A stretch of DNA of 64,000 nucleotides from Cristatella mucedo (lineage: Eukaryota; Bryozoa; Phylactolaemata; Cristatellidae). Positions 53,341 to 64,000 of this stretch are shown one piece after another. Numbering within the stretch: the first letter of the stretch is position 1; each line of letters starts with the position of its first letter. The notes under the pieces were generated by a model. That model saw only the letters and a list, made by a program, of their open reading frames with translations, was not told where the DNA came from and made no database searches. A program made the translations under genes and the position numbers. The stretch lies in the NCBI GenBank assembly GCA_009760855.2, contig WPIO01000006.1, forward strand, positions 684,001-748,000, read 5' to 3'.

Positions 53341-56261
53341 CAGAGTACTCGCCTGCAGTAGGCAGCACAGAAGTGCCGGCTGCAGGAAACAAAATCCACA
53401 ATCCTGCTCGTAATTAGAAACTGTCACAGCTAAAGAAAATGAGACTGGGAGAGCATCACATTGAGATTGGATGCGTTTGATCAGTGGCCGCTGTCCCTCG
53501 AGTGAGTGCAATTGTTTGCTGCCACGGGTACCTTAAAATGTTTCATACATCATAGCTCTACTGTTTTCATCAAATGCATCTCAACGTTGTCTCCCTGCCT
53601 TGCCTGCTGCATTGGGGGAGGGGGGGTTGCAGTTGACTCGCTATAGCCTACAATTAGATAACCTCTTGCAGCTCATTTTCTCAGCTCGGCTGCTGCAATT
53701 GCGCCTTTGGAATTTCTACAATTTACTTAGTAGCAACTGCCATGACAATGGCTTCCCAGTCCACCACATCTAGGAAAGACCGGTTGCCAGCGAACTCACA
53801 GAAACAGCTGGGGGGGCTTGGCAAGTGTCGGGTCAGAGGTCAGACCAGGCCAGCCTAAAGTCCAGTTGGCCATAGTTCATTTAGTCCAAAGAGCAGCCGA
53901 ACCGAGCAATACTACAACTCGATAGTGGCTAGGCCCGACTTCCAAGCGTAAACCATGTCTGAACCCACATTGATTATGGGCATCCTGGTGCTTCTAAACA
54001 CTAAATCGGTGCCCTGGGAACTTAAAAAACCCCAAATCTAAGCTCACATCAATGAATCTAAATACATGCTGGTAACGAGATTCGGTATGGGACACAGCCA
54101 TGCTGAAGCCGCAGCATTCGACTCTTTTGCCAAAACAATCTGACATAGTGCATGGCTGTGAACATGCTCCAAATAATATTTCAATGTTTGCATGTGTGTA
54201 TGCCTGCAACTCGTTTGAGCAGCTCGAAGACTGCAAATGCCGGCTGCGCATAACAAACTGTCAACGCGAACATTTGCCTACATATTCTAGAGTAACCTGT
54301 AAACCTTAAGCTTTGGACATAATAAACGCCATAGCCGACAATGACGTGACAAACGAGAGAGACCAGCATCCCACCTCAGCTCCACCGTCACTTCCGGTGG
54401 CTCAAACTAGGCAGTCAGCTCATCTCTCTCGCCCACACACCAGTTGCCATTAGTTAGGCCATCGCCAGGCACCCACAGAAAGTATGTGTATTCCGCTAAT
54501 GTTTCTTGCTAGATCAATCCATTGGCTGGACCAGAAAGCGACTTACTAGTTGCTGGCCAACAAACGGTAAGACCCTGCATAACAAGTAGAGGCAGGAATT
54601 CTGGATGGCAGTGGGTGGTGCTGCAAAACCTCAGCATTGCCCAGTAATTCCGGGTCACTGAAGAGCCAAAGGAGCATCGCGGTCAAGCCCATTAAGATAG
54701 GTTGCCTGCCATATACCACATTACAAGGCTCTTCTGCTGCTACACAAACGAGGCTGTTAAATCAGCTAATATTTGTTTACAGTATGATCAGCTGGCCAGG
54801 CTGTACTATATGAAGCTTGGCTAATTGCTAGTTCACGAGTGAGGCCCAAGCGAAGGATGAATCTCGTGCAATGACCGGAACTTCGGCTAAGAATGGTAGC
54901 AAGAGATGGCTGGGACGTCACGTAAGAGCCAGGTAGCTTATGTGTGATGTAGAGCACAGGGCATGATGGATTAAAAGAGTACAGTAACTTTTAAGAGATT
55001 GCAGCCAGCATTTAACATCATATTTGCCAGATATTCAGCAAGCCTAAAAAGATTGTAATGGCAGTACTGATTGTAGTTTGAATGCCGTCTCGCACGGCAC
55101 AGAACGCCAGCCGACAAGCAACACCACCAGTTTATCCCACTACACACCGAGCAGGGGAAAGCACAACTCCCATCCTGCAGACGATCATGGTAACCCAGGG
55201 CTTATGTCGTCTGTGGTCCAGGAACGCTTCGCTCTGATTGGTCAGCGTTGTTGCAAACACCTAGCAATAGGAACTCAGTGCTCGGGTTGGCTAGGCAAGG
55301 TAGGGAGGCCAAACAACAACACTAAGGCCTGCACTGTCGTAGGCTGCAGTATGCATTATCACATCACGATATCAACACAAACCACATCGAGTGTTACAGC
55401 CCATCAGTACAACGATGAAGGGCAGTGCCATCAATTAAACGAAACCACACTAACTAAGCTAAGTGGTTCTTCACAACAGCAATTCTCCCCCCCCCCTTGT
55501 TGTAGGAGCTGACACATGAGGCAGCCCTGGCAGTCAAGGTCGCACTACAAGATGAACTGATCATTTTACTGCACCTGAGAACACAATACTGTCAATAGTT
55601 TGTCTTACAAAGCCCGACTTTGTGATTTCCGAATGGCACATGACAAAAAGCGCCTGCACGTACCTGTGCACAGAAATGCTGTTAAGCCAGACTATGCAAG
55701 TAATGGCGAACGAAGAAGTTTAATCAAAGGGAACATAGAGGTATTTAAACAAGAACACTGCAAACCAACGTGTCCTGTTTTACTTTTAACCAGGTCTGAT
55801 ATCAACTGGCAACTCTGATTTGTGCTGCTTCGTTAGGATTCTCAAGCAAACAGCTGCTCCAAAATTGGCTTTCTTATAATTCTGCAATTGGCCATCTGCT
55901 ACTCAGCATCGATTAAGCAACTCTGTCAGCTTGGGCTGGCACGATGTTCTGCTTGCCTACCTGCCTGCACGCCCCTGGCTCTGCAGGCAGCTAGCTAAAG
56001 AGCCGTGCCTGGAGGTCGGCTAAATGCCTCCTGCCATGAATATTCCGGGTAGGTTTAAGGGAAGCTTCAGATCCTACAGCCAACTTGCTCGAATAATTCT
56101 CGGCAGCAGTAAGGATAGCGAGTAGGAGTAGCATGGTGGAATCGCAAAGTGAGTTGCAGCAGGATCAAGAAGTGGGTCGCAGCATTTGAATCATGAGTGC
56201 AAAGGATGACGGTGAAGGTGAATTCTCGTACAGAAAGAGGACAGTTGAGCGTTGAAAAATT
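53341..56261. other. Receptor intron, mostly unassigned
   Basis: The 3' half of a SINE family 1 copy on the plus strand at about 54,690-54,775 (GGCTCTTCTGCTGCTACACA, GAGGCTGTTAAATCAGC). Open frames at 54,100-54,309 and 55,078-55,512 lack domains and splice support. Confidence 0.45.
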
Positions 56262-57073
56262 AATGTAATGTAATGTGAAATAACTCCATCTGTAACTCCA
56301 CAAAGTCATAAAGACTGTGTGGGTGTTACGCAGGAGAGTTTAGTATAGCACACTCACAGCCTAAGCAGCTTTCGGTACACATTCGGTAGTCAACAGACTT
56401 CGTCTCACGAAACAAAGAGAAAGTGGGAAGCATAGCAGAGTCAGGAGAGCAGTTGAGGTTGTGAGTAGCATGGAAGTAGCAGCTCAGGACCACTGAAAAG
56501 GATGAGCCAAAGTCGGCAGTAGGAGAGTAGTGGTCGTTGCATAAGAATTGTGGAAGCGAGTTCCCAGTCCAGAACCTGCAGAGCTAAAGCTTCTGTCACC
56601 AACGGCCTTTAAGCGGAGGAATGGAACAGCTAATTTATTGTCCACACAGAACCTGAGGGCTCGAACAGGCTGAAGCTGATGCAGCAGTTCAGCAAAGTAC
56701 GAAGGAACCAAGTCGTGGCGGGCCTTGTGGGTCAGCGTAAGAACTTTGCTCTGTATCCATTGATCAACCGGCATCCATACTAGCTCTTTTAGTAGAGGAG
56801 ACGTGCTCAAACCTCTGGGACTTGAAGACTAGCCTTGCAGCCATATCCATAGTCAGCTGCAGTGGCCTAATAGCTTTCTTTGGTAGCCCAGCCAAAAGGG
56901 AATTACAATAATCAAGCCGAGACAGAACTAAGGAGCTAGTTATATTTTTTACAAGCAACTGTCGGAGACAGCTCCTAATCTTGGATAGGATGCAGCTGGA
57001 CATATGGCTGACGGTGTGCACGGCCACAGTCACACGGGAGATGCAGATTCCAGCCACAGGACTTAATTCCAAA
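56262..57073 (-). mobile_element. LINE-B 3' fragment
   Basis: ITSSLVLSRLDYCNSLLAGL, KAIRPLQLTMDMAARLVF, LVPSYFAELLHQLQ and DNKLAVPFLRLKAVGDRSFS, with the tail ending (ATTAC)n at 56,262-56,280. Best-preserved LINE-B C-terminal domain, with one frame break near 56,790. Confidence 0.8.
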
Positions 57074-58244
57074 CAGTTCTAAGCTGCCGATCAGGACTTC
57101 GGCTGATGGCTGACAGCATTGTCGACCACGATTGGTCCCAGAGCTGAAACACTATTATCAGTCATGACTGACAGGCTGGCAACCGATCATTTGAGCACGG
57201 TCACTAAGGAAATCAGCCTAAGCAGGTGGTATGGAATCTTAAAAACGTGACTCCACTCCCCCTTCCCAACCCCAAACTTGGATACAAAACGTGTTCGAAC
57301 GTGCAGCAGGCAAAGTAGGAGTTAACCACAATACAATTTGCAGCAAAAATCTCCAACTCTGGTTTCCACCCTCAAAAATTAAGACCCGAGCCACGTTTTC
57401 AGCAGGTGACCAGGAGTTATCACCCACAACGAAAACGCCCGACCCATATATGCCAGGTTTGACCATGTATGCCTTCGTTTGCTGGCACTCGTTGGCAGTC
57501 GGTGGCTTTTCTGACCAGGGTTCAAGTCTGCCTCTGCTCCAGCATGTGGGCCCTCCACGATCTTCATTGGCGATAAAAACAGAAGCACAATGATAATAAA
57601 GAGACCACTTACCTGAACACAGGCCCTCTGATGTCAGGGGCAAATTTCTTGCCCGTAACTCTCTACCCACACTGACACACTGGAGCTGAATCCTAACCCA
57701 CCAAGAAAAGTGAATGAAGATAAAAAATAATGTGTAGGGAGCCAGCAAAACTGCAGAGACTGGGGATATGGATGTGCAATGGCTTGAGCCAAGTACTGTC
57801 GATTAAGAAACAGCATGATGTGAAAGATGTATCTTCTTAATTGAAAAACAATCGGATAAGAGCGATTGCAACAAATGCAACGACTTGCTTAATGCTAAAG
57901 CCCCATTCAGGTGGAAAAGGTGTTGCAATACATGCCACAAATATCCATAAAGAGCTTGACATTAAAGTAGAAAAGGTCATTGTTACTGAGATGTGATGAA
58001 CCAAATCCGATATCCAAGTAGACTCATTGATAGAAAAGGCATTCCAGCTGTCTCAAAATGCTTACATTACGGCAGTTTCAGGCTCTACGCTGTTGCACTA
58101 CAAGCAACTAAAGCAGTTGACAAACATGATAAACCAATAATCTACTTGAGCTTATGCTTACCACGAAAAGAGCACTGAAAAACCACGATATATAAACAAA
58201 TTATACAATAATAAATTATACAAACTTTATATTATAAATAAATT
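57074..58244. other. Receptor intron, unassigned
   Basis: A box-B-like GGGTTCAAGTCTG at 57,518-57,530 may belong to an old SINE. The minus-strand frame at 57,239-57,748 has no domain. Confidence 0.4.
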
Positions 58245-58292
58245 ATATATCATATATATATATATGATATGAATATATATATATATGAAACC

Positions 58293-58330
<38 letters not shown>

Positions 58331-58340
58331 GGTTTCTCTA
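58245..58340. repeat. (AT)n with embedded palindrome
   Basis: GAAACCTGAATATAT ... ATATATTCAGGTTTC (58,287-58,336) is a perfect palindrome built on an AT run. Confidence 0.9.
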
Positions 58341-58437
58341 GTAAATAATCCTGCCGGTTGCTGCCCCAAAATCAAGCCGATTTGGAATCATTTGAAATCA
58401 TCGTTCTAGTAGCTTTCATGGGCCTCTAAATCCTAAT

Positions 58438-58620
58438 AAATAAATTCTAGCTGATTTAACAGCCTCTTTTTTATAGCGACATAAGAGCTTTGACGGCTAT
58501 TGCCACCGCCTGCGGTGGCACTAAAGGATCGTCCACCGCAGGAGGAATCGAACCAACGAACTCAGTACCGAGGTCGTGAAAAGCAACCACCTAACCCGGT
58601 GCGCCATCATGGCTCTACCA
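58438..58620 (-). mobile_element. tRNA-derived SINE, family 1 (well preserved)
   Basis: On the minus strand: CATGATGGCGCACCGGGTTA (box A), box B TGGTTCGATTCCT, a short inverted repeat (CCACCGCAGGCGGTGG), then GAGGCTGTTAAATCAGCTAG and a T-rich end. Confidence 0.8.
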
Positions 58621-58884
58621 CAATACATACCAATATTACGGAAACACTATTGACAATCGTAATTCAGCAGTTATAGCAAGAAGCATGGTCAAACTACATT
58701 GAATTGGGCAACACAAACACAGCAATGTTGTCTTGGTGCAGACATCTGGCATGGGTCAACAGTCAGTGATTTGTGAGACCCATACATATGATGACTACAG
58801 ACAGCAGTTGGGAAGTCAAGCCACCAAATTAAACAGAGCACAATGCCCAAAGTGGACTGCCCCCACTCGGTCAGCCTAACTTAC

Positions 58885-59226
58885 CCTTGCAGTCATAAAC
58901 GATGGACTTGTAGTTAAACATGAGGTCCTGGCTGGTATAAAAGGTGCTACCGATCTGACACTGACTCGGGTCGCGAAGCTCACTGGCAATGTCAGCCGAA
59001 TCCGTGGGGTTCCGGTAGGGGATGCTGCAGGAGCTTTGTCCATTGCATAAAGCTGCTGCAGCATTGGATAATATCAGAGACTGACTTGTGCAATCATTTT
59101 GGTCGGTGGGGGAGTCACAAGGCTTCGGGTCGTAAGCATAAGACACCGACTTCACCGATATCCTCTCATCACTAGGGCAACTGAATACCAAATGTGGTTG
59201 ACCTTTGCATGCTGTGACTCGGTAAC
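58885..59226 (-). CDS. SUEL-type lectin domain exon of a receptor gene
   Basis: This 342-nt exon (113 whole codons plus split codons at both ends) encodes a SUEL/RBL galactose-binding lectin-like domain, an extracellular sugar-binding fold known from sea-urchin egg lectin, latrophilins and EVA-1. The family pattern is visible in order: ACKGQPHLVFSCP near the start, then ISVKSVSYAY, a Cys-rich middle, LCNGQSSCSIPY, and DPSQC...NYKSIVYDC at the end. There are eight cysteines. The acceptor is ...CTCGTTACAG| at 59,227 and the donor G|GTAAGTTAG at 58,884, a strong consensus. Both flanking introns are phase 1, the classic symmetrical arrangement of shuffled extracellular domains. The minus-strand reading frame continues to 59,416, but that part lies upstream of the acceptor and is probably intron. 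The next exon found is the CUB-like one, 11.8 kb downstream; undetected exons could lie between. Confidence 0.8.
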
Positions 59227-60639
59227 CTGTAACGAGTAGGTGACCACGAAAGTCAGGCCAATTAGTTCCAGCACACAGATTGCACTTTGATTGCAGGCGA
59301 GCAGCAGCAGCTGGCCATTGGTAGATGGTTGTCTGTCTAGCTGTACTCCAAGTTCTGACAGCATGAGCCCATTGACATTTTAGCAGAAAGCAAGCGTTCC
59401 TCTTACGAGCATTCACGTGGAAAAAGAGCCACTCGGATCACAAATGTCTAGATCAAGGCCAAACAGGCAGCATCACAGGCCCGAGCAGGCAGCTAGCTAC
59501 CAAGCTTAATCAACAAAGTAGCAGGAGCCAGCAGCTCTTCTGACTGAAGGGAGATGCCAGCCAGGCCTTAAACTCTCTGTTGCTGCTCTGGCTCGGAAGC
59601 GGCTTACTAGACCAGCATTTCCATGCAAACTCCAGCTGTGACCAAGGATGCACTGACCTGCAAAGGCAAATTGATGCCAGGCTGCAGCACCCCTCTCCCT
59701 TGAGCATGGGGGTGGGAGAGGCATGTCATCTGCTCTGATTGGCTGATTTCATTAGCACCATTTGAAGTTAGCAGTTCCGTCATTGAATTCTTTTTCAAAG
59801 CATGCGAAATACGCAGAATAGCACATTTCCTATTGCCTCAGCAAATTGTGCGCGAAATCTAGACATCCCTGAAGCAATCGTGCCTACAATGTTGTCTGAC
59901 ATTGGAAGTGAGGTTCACTGGGCTCCATATTAGAGCCAGCAGACAAGTATAAACTCATGCTACTGTTGACAATGCATATCTATTTCACTCTAGAGTCACT
60001 GGAATTTCCTGCAGAGGCAAAAAGCAACCAAAACAAAAGGTTGAGCAAACAGGCAACTCAATGGGTTAATACATGGAAGACAAGCCAGCACAAAGCCGAG
60101 GAATTTTTATCAGAATGAGACCACTGCGGCTCGGTAACAGGAACTGGGATATCAATGGTGCCGCCTTAGTAACCGTGAGCAACAGGTAAAATGAGGTTGA
60201 ACGTGTGCTCATACTAGGAAACCACACAGATAAATAGCACAGCTCTCACACTGCCTCCGTCCGCCCCCAAAGCAACAGTAATGAAATGTCACTGAAAGAT
60301 TGGCATGACTTAAATGAATTTTTAAATTTAAATAAATTTCTCCAAACAACCAAGCTCGGATTAGTAAAAAGAACAGCTACTGGTGATGGAGAGGCTAAGA
60401 GTGCTGGCTACCTTCTAAAAGCAATCGAAAATTAAATGAGCCTAGATCGACAGAGACACATGGCACGCACACAATTTTCATTGCTGGTGCCTGCGTGATC
60501 TTCAGGAACGATGTGCAATGGCTGCAAAAGACAAACTGCAGGTGAGACAGGCTGAGCTGTGCAGCATCAGACTAAGCTCAATATCGCAGAATATGTGTGG
60601 CTGCATTGCATACCAGCACATAAATTAATATCCTTTCAC
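59227..60639. other. Intron between leader and SUEL exons
   Basis: No repeat family or further exon recognised. Confidence 0.4.
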
Positions 60640-60850
60640 TGAGACCAACTTCTAACATGCCTGTGGCAGCACTAAACGCGTGTGGAGCTTCTTCGTGGTT
60701 GGCCGAAAATAATGAGGCCAAAACGTTTGATGATAAAATGCCGATGACCGAGACAACCAACACAAGATGAAGCCACGTTCTCAGCCGAAATGCGATGAGA
60801 AGTGATGACACTGCCTGGGGTGTCACTGTCACTCCCTCACTGCATAGCAT
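60640..60850 (-). CDS. Candidate signal-peptide exon of the SUEL/CUB receptor
   Basis: The minus strand opens with an ATG at 60,848-60,850. It encodes about 70 residues with a long hydrophobic core (around TWLHLVLVVSVIGIL), arginines just before it, and a plausible signal-peptidase site after SSNVLA. A GT at 60,638-60,639 (context CTCA|GTGAAA) would end the exon in phase 1, which is the phase needed to join the SUEL exon that starts at 59,226. The reading frame runs on to about 60,578, so a different donor is possible. The placement is right: same strand, 1.4 kb upstream of the next exon, nothing competing between. What I see is the hydrophobic leader and the compatible phase; that it belongs to this gene is inference. 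The donor is weak, and the real first exon could lie upstream, outside the window. Confidence 0.4.
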
Positions 60851-61435
60851 TCATTTGATCGATGATGTAACAACCAAAGCCGGCCCAAGCCAGGGCTCGA
60901 GTCGGCATCGGCATATGTTAAGTGCCTGCCCGGCCACTGAGGATTGCTAGTGCAGTGCTCCTTAGTCCCCAGCTGTGACCTCAGTCGACATATACACAGT
61001 GGAAACCAAATATCACCAAAAAATGCCAGATACCAGCCACAGATGTAACTAGGAAATACACCACAATTTAGCCAAACAGGCATCTAGCCAGGGTGGCCAG
61101 TAAGTCACGTGGACGTGGACCGGACATGCCAAAGCATGCCGAGCTCATCCTTTGACTCGGTCACCTCACCAGCTAGGGGGGAGCAGCACTAGCTGCCAGC
61201 TCCCTTGTTGGTAGGCCTAGCTAGCAAGGCACAGATCCAAAGAATGGCCACAGTTGAAGGCCTCTGCTAGAAGTTCTGGTCACCTCCCAGCATTGCTGCT
61301 TAACATGCTCTTGTACAGAATCAATACAGGGAACAGCCAGCTTTGTGGCTGCTGGAAGGCAACTTGACACAGTCTAAATCTACCAGCTGGGATTTCCCTC
61401 TCAAAACCATTGGTCGCCGAGAAAACCCAGATCAA

Positions 61436-61519
<84 letters not shown>

Positions 61520-62648
61520 CTGCAGCTAAAGGTAGGCCAGCAGTCGGGGTTCCAGGTGAGATTCTCGGGGGGGGGGGGCTGCAGCTGGACAATGCCAAGT
61601 TGCATCCGATAAGTGCTCCAATGGCAGTGGCAAACGTTAACCAGCTGAAGCCAGAAAATCCCTACCAATGGCACAAGCCTGACAGAGTGAGACTGAGCAA
61701 CTAGCAGAGCAGACTGGGCCTCCAACAGCTAAACACTATCCCCCATCGGATATAATATCGATGACTATCACGTTTGCCTTTGCATAGTGACACTTGAAAT
61801 TCAAGAACTGTAGCATAATTGCACTAATGAGCCCATATCTGTATTCCGCGATGCCAATTTAGATAGGGGGTGGACTAATTGTAACAAGTAGTGCAGCACC
61901 CACTAACAATTAGGGCCATCCCTTCAGGGTGCTTGTCTACAGTAGCAAGAAGACCTGTGCTGATGTAAACCACGTGCGCTTAAATCCAGCATCTATGGAA
62001 TCACTGGTGTGCAGGCCAAATGTGGCCAGAGTCACATAAGCACTACCATCCAATATTTGGGCTCATTTCCATTGGAAAACTTATCATGCAACCGGGTGCA
62101 TCTTCATAGTCAAAGCAGTGTACTACCACTAAATAGCCACCATCCATCTTTGATGCAATCATCAAATGTGTAATCATCAGAAAGATCACAATCGCTCGAA
62201 TCTTCTTTGTCCTGTTCTCATCAACATCGTTTTGCTGTCACAATCATTGACAGTATACCATGGCCAACCATCCACGAGTTTTGATTACATTCTACCATGC
62301 ACAACTGTCATAGACACGTGAAGTGTCAGGATTAGTGAAGTCATTGCTGTCAATTACAAAGCGACAGAAAGGTGGAGAGATGGGCAGCATATCATAAATG
62401 TCATTTACTGGTCAGAACTAGTTGGACAGCTTACTTCCTCCCGGGAGGGAGGGACACTTGCTTAATCTAATCAAATCGGAGTGCAGCTAGCTATTAGGGT
62501 CTTCAGCAGCAAGACAAGGAGGACACGATAGAGAGAGGAGAGATGGAGAGCCGGCGATAGCAACTGGGAAGTGCATGAGAGCAATGACAGGAGATGAAGG
62601 GGATGGGACAGAGGGAAGAGATAACATGGACAGGCAGTCGGTGCACTA
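60851..62648. other. Upstream sequence with (GA)n
   Basis: A tRNA-like degraded stretch near 60,885-60,955, and (GA)n at 61,438-61,514 followed by G9 at 61,569-61,577. No gene or clear promoter recognised. Confidence 0.4.
61438..61514. repeat. (GA)n microsatellite
   Basis: About 38 GA units. Confidence 0.95.
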
Positions 62649-62803
62649 AAGTCACCCCTAACCATGTTATTCGTTGTGTTTGTTTATCAAGCATGATATT
62701 ACTGACCTTTCAATTGCATTTCCCTTTGCAGCAAATGTAAAGCGCCTAGAGAGAGATTGAGTTCTCTGAGGGCACTTAATCAAGTGCATTATTATTATTA
62801 TTT
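62649..62803 (+). mobile_element. LINE-A 3' tail
   Basis: 155 bp from the UTR (GTCACCCCTAACCATGTTAT) to (ATT)n. Well preserved and severely 5'-truncated. Confidence 0.8.
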
Positions 62804-63347
62804 AAGTAAGGCACTGCTCATATGCTGGACCGTCGACGCCCGGGCGTCTTTAGAGCAGTTAATGCTATCTTCAACGAAAGAGACTAAAAAAACAAGAAAG
62901 GGAAACAACACACTTGACGTCAGTATTGCCACTCGATAAGGGGTGCAAAGAGCAGAGGCGAGCATCTTCACTAAACCTGCATGGCGCAGCCTTGCACGAC
63001 ATTGTGATTCAATGCAGTGGTATAAGAGAAAAGCCACCGAAGCAGACCCGGTGCATCTACAGCAGTCAGACAAACACGGCTGCTTCGGACGGACCGTGCC
63101 ATACAAAAGACTGATGCAGCTCAAAAAGCTGAAGCCTCGTGGGTCCTGCCCTTGACACTCCCGAGATGCCATTATAAAAGAGCCAGCCAGACCTTGCACT
63201 GAGTCCTTTGCATGCTGGCCTTCACTGATTACGAGCAAATGCCAAAGGAGTCCTGCAAAGCTTCAAGCCCAGCCTAGGATTCTCTGGCCAGACGGCTCCT
63301 GCTCATCTGTCCCAGTCGGCCTTTCGTCTCTGCTTCAACTCCAGCCG
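62804..63347. other. Unassigned sequence
   Basis: The frame at 62,798-63,238 (minus) overlaps the LINE tail and has no domain. Confidence 0.4.
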
Positions 63348-63535
63348 TGATGGCACACTAGGTAAGGCGGTTGCTTTCACGACCTCCGTCCCGAGGTCGT
63401 GGGTTCGATTCCTGTGGTTGGCGATCCTTTATCACCACTGCAAGTGGTGTGATAGTCATACAGGCTCTTCTGTCGCAATACAAAAAGAGGCTGTTTAAGC
63501 AGCTAGGATTTATTTATTATTTATTTATTTATTGA
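63348..63535 (+). mobile_element. tRNA-derived SINE, family 1 (best-preserved copy)
   Basis: GTGATGGCACACTAGGTAAG (box A), box B GGGTTCGATTCCT at 63,401-63,413, an inverted repeat CACCACTGCAAGTGGTGTG, then GGCTCTTCTGTCGCAATACA, GAGGCTGTTTAAGCAGCTAG and a (TTTA)n end. Confidence 0.85.
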
Positions 63536-64000
63536 GTCCACGACACGTGATGCCACGGCATGGTGACCCGGCTGGCTCGGTCGCCAGCAGCTCCTGAAAA
63601 TGTGGCTAATAATCCCTCAGTGCCCAGTTAGTGGCTTTAATGAGAGGTCACTGAGCAAAGCCAGGACTGCCTTGCACTGAGTACCCTGCAAGGAATTACC
63701 AGTGGCAGTGGCACCTAACTACCTCCACCACCCACCACCCCTGAACTGCAAGGAACTCAGAGCGAATTGGGTTTGGGGGAGAGGGAACTCACTGCAGCCG
63801 AGCCAAGATGGGCAGGCTGCCGAGACTACACAGCAGCAGCTGCTGCTGCTCTGCTGCTGTGCCTCCCCCCCCCCCATTCAGGATCATTCAAGATCGCTCT
63901 GCCATCACCCACATAGACAGGCAGTTCTTGTTTTCTCATCTACACCGGTCAGCCGAGAGGGTTGGGGGCTGAGGCTACAGGTTGCAGCCCTCCAGCAATC
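63536..64000. other. Unassigned sequence
   Basis: Contains CAGCAG and C10 runs near 63,825-63,880. No gene. Confidence 0.4.

Noticed and set aside
57239-57748. 169-codon minus-strand frame with a hydrophobic start as a secreted protein
   Set aside because: No domain, a box-B-like SINE remnant lies inside it, and no phase-compatible splice sites link it to neighbours.

Overview
The window is animal nuclear DNA. It has intron-split coding sequence with consensus splice sites, extracellular-type domains (a SUEL-type galactose-binding lectin domain and a CUB-like domain), dozens of L2/CR1-type LINE fragments, tRNA-derived SINEs, one solo LTR and long dinucleotide repeats. The sequence alone does not fix the phylum; an invertebrate is most likely. 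There is no operon, tRNA gene, rRNA gene or CRISPR array. Most of the bases are repeats or intron.

The main gene is on the minus strand and runs from about 60.9 kb down to about 24.5 kb. I assemble it from separate exons: a possible signal-peptide exon (60,640-60,850), a SUEL-lectin exon (58,885-59,226), a CUB-like exon (46,673-47,050), an 85-nt transmembrane exon (35,726-35,810) and a long proline-rich cytoplasmic exon (25,367-26,327). A further C-terminal exon (24,553-24,773) followed by a poly(A) signal is possible. The splice phases agree along the chain: the SUEL and CUB-like exons are both phase 1-1, the transmembrane exon is 1-2, and the cytoplasmic exon starts in phase 2. The predicted product is a single-pass type I receptor with a short basic stop-transfer stretch and a tail rich in polyproline and SH3-ligand motifs. 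I cannot name an orthologue.

The second main feature is a large, decayed inverted duplication. Positions 1 to about 16,345 recur, reverse-complemented and in mirrored order, between about 47,862 and 23,370. The left arm carries a broken plus-strand copy of the same gene: a CUB-like exon split by a 286-bp solo LTR, no transmembrane exon, and a truncated, stop-containing copy of the proline-rich exon. By eye the outer arms are roughly 80-90% identical. A tract of about 5.3 kb (6,738-13,020 against 38,220-43,512) is almost identical, with sharp edges, which suggests recent gene conversion between the arms. Where one arm has a repeat and the other does not, the empty site is preserved, so several insertions can be dated relative to the duplication.

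Layout: 1-16.3 kb is the left arm with its own LINE and LTR insertions. 16.4-23.1 kb is the centre, packed with LINE fragments in both orientations. 23.4-47.9 kb is the right arm; it holds the receptor's tail, transmembrane and CUB-like exons, a 3.4-kb nearly full-span LINE, and a 2.1-kb tandem duplication. 47.9-58.8 kb is intron with LINE remnants and a miRNA-like hairpin. 58.9-60.9 kb holds the 5' exons. 60.9-64 kb is upstream or intergenic sequence with a (GA)n tract, a LINE tail and a tRNA-derived SINE.
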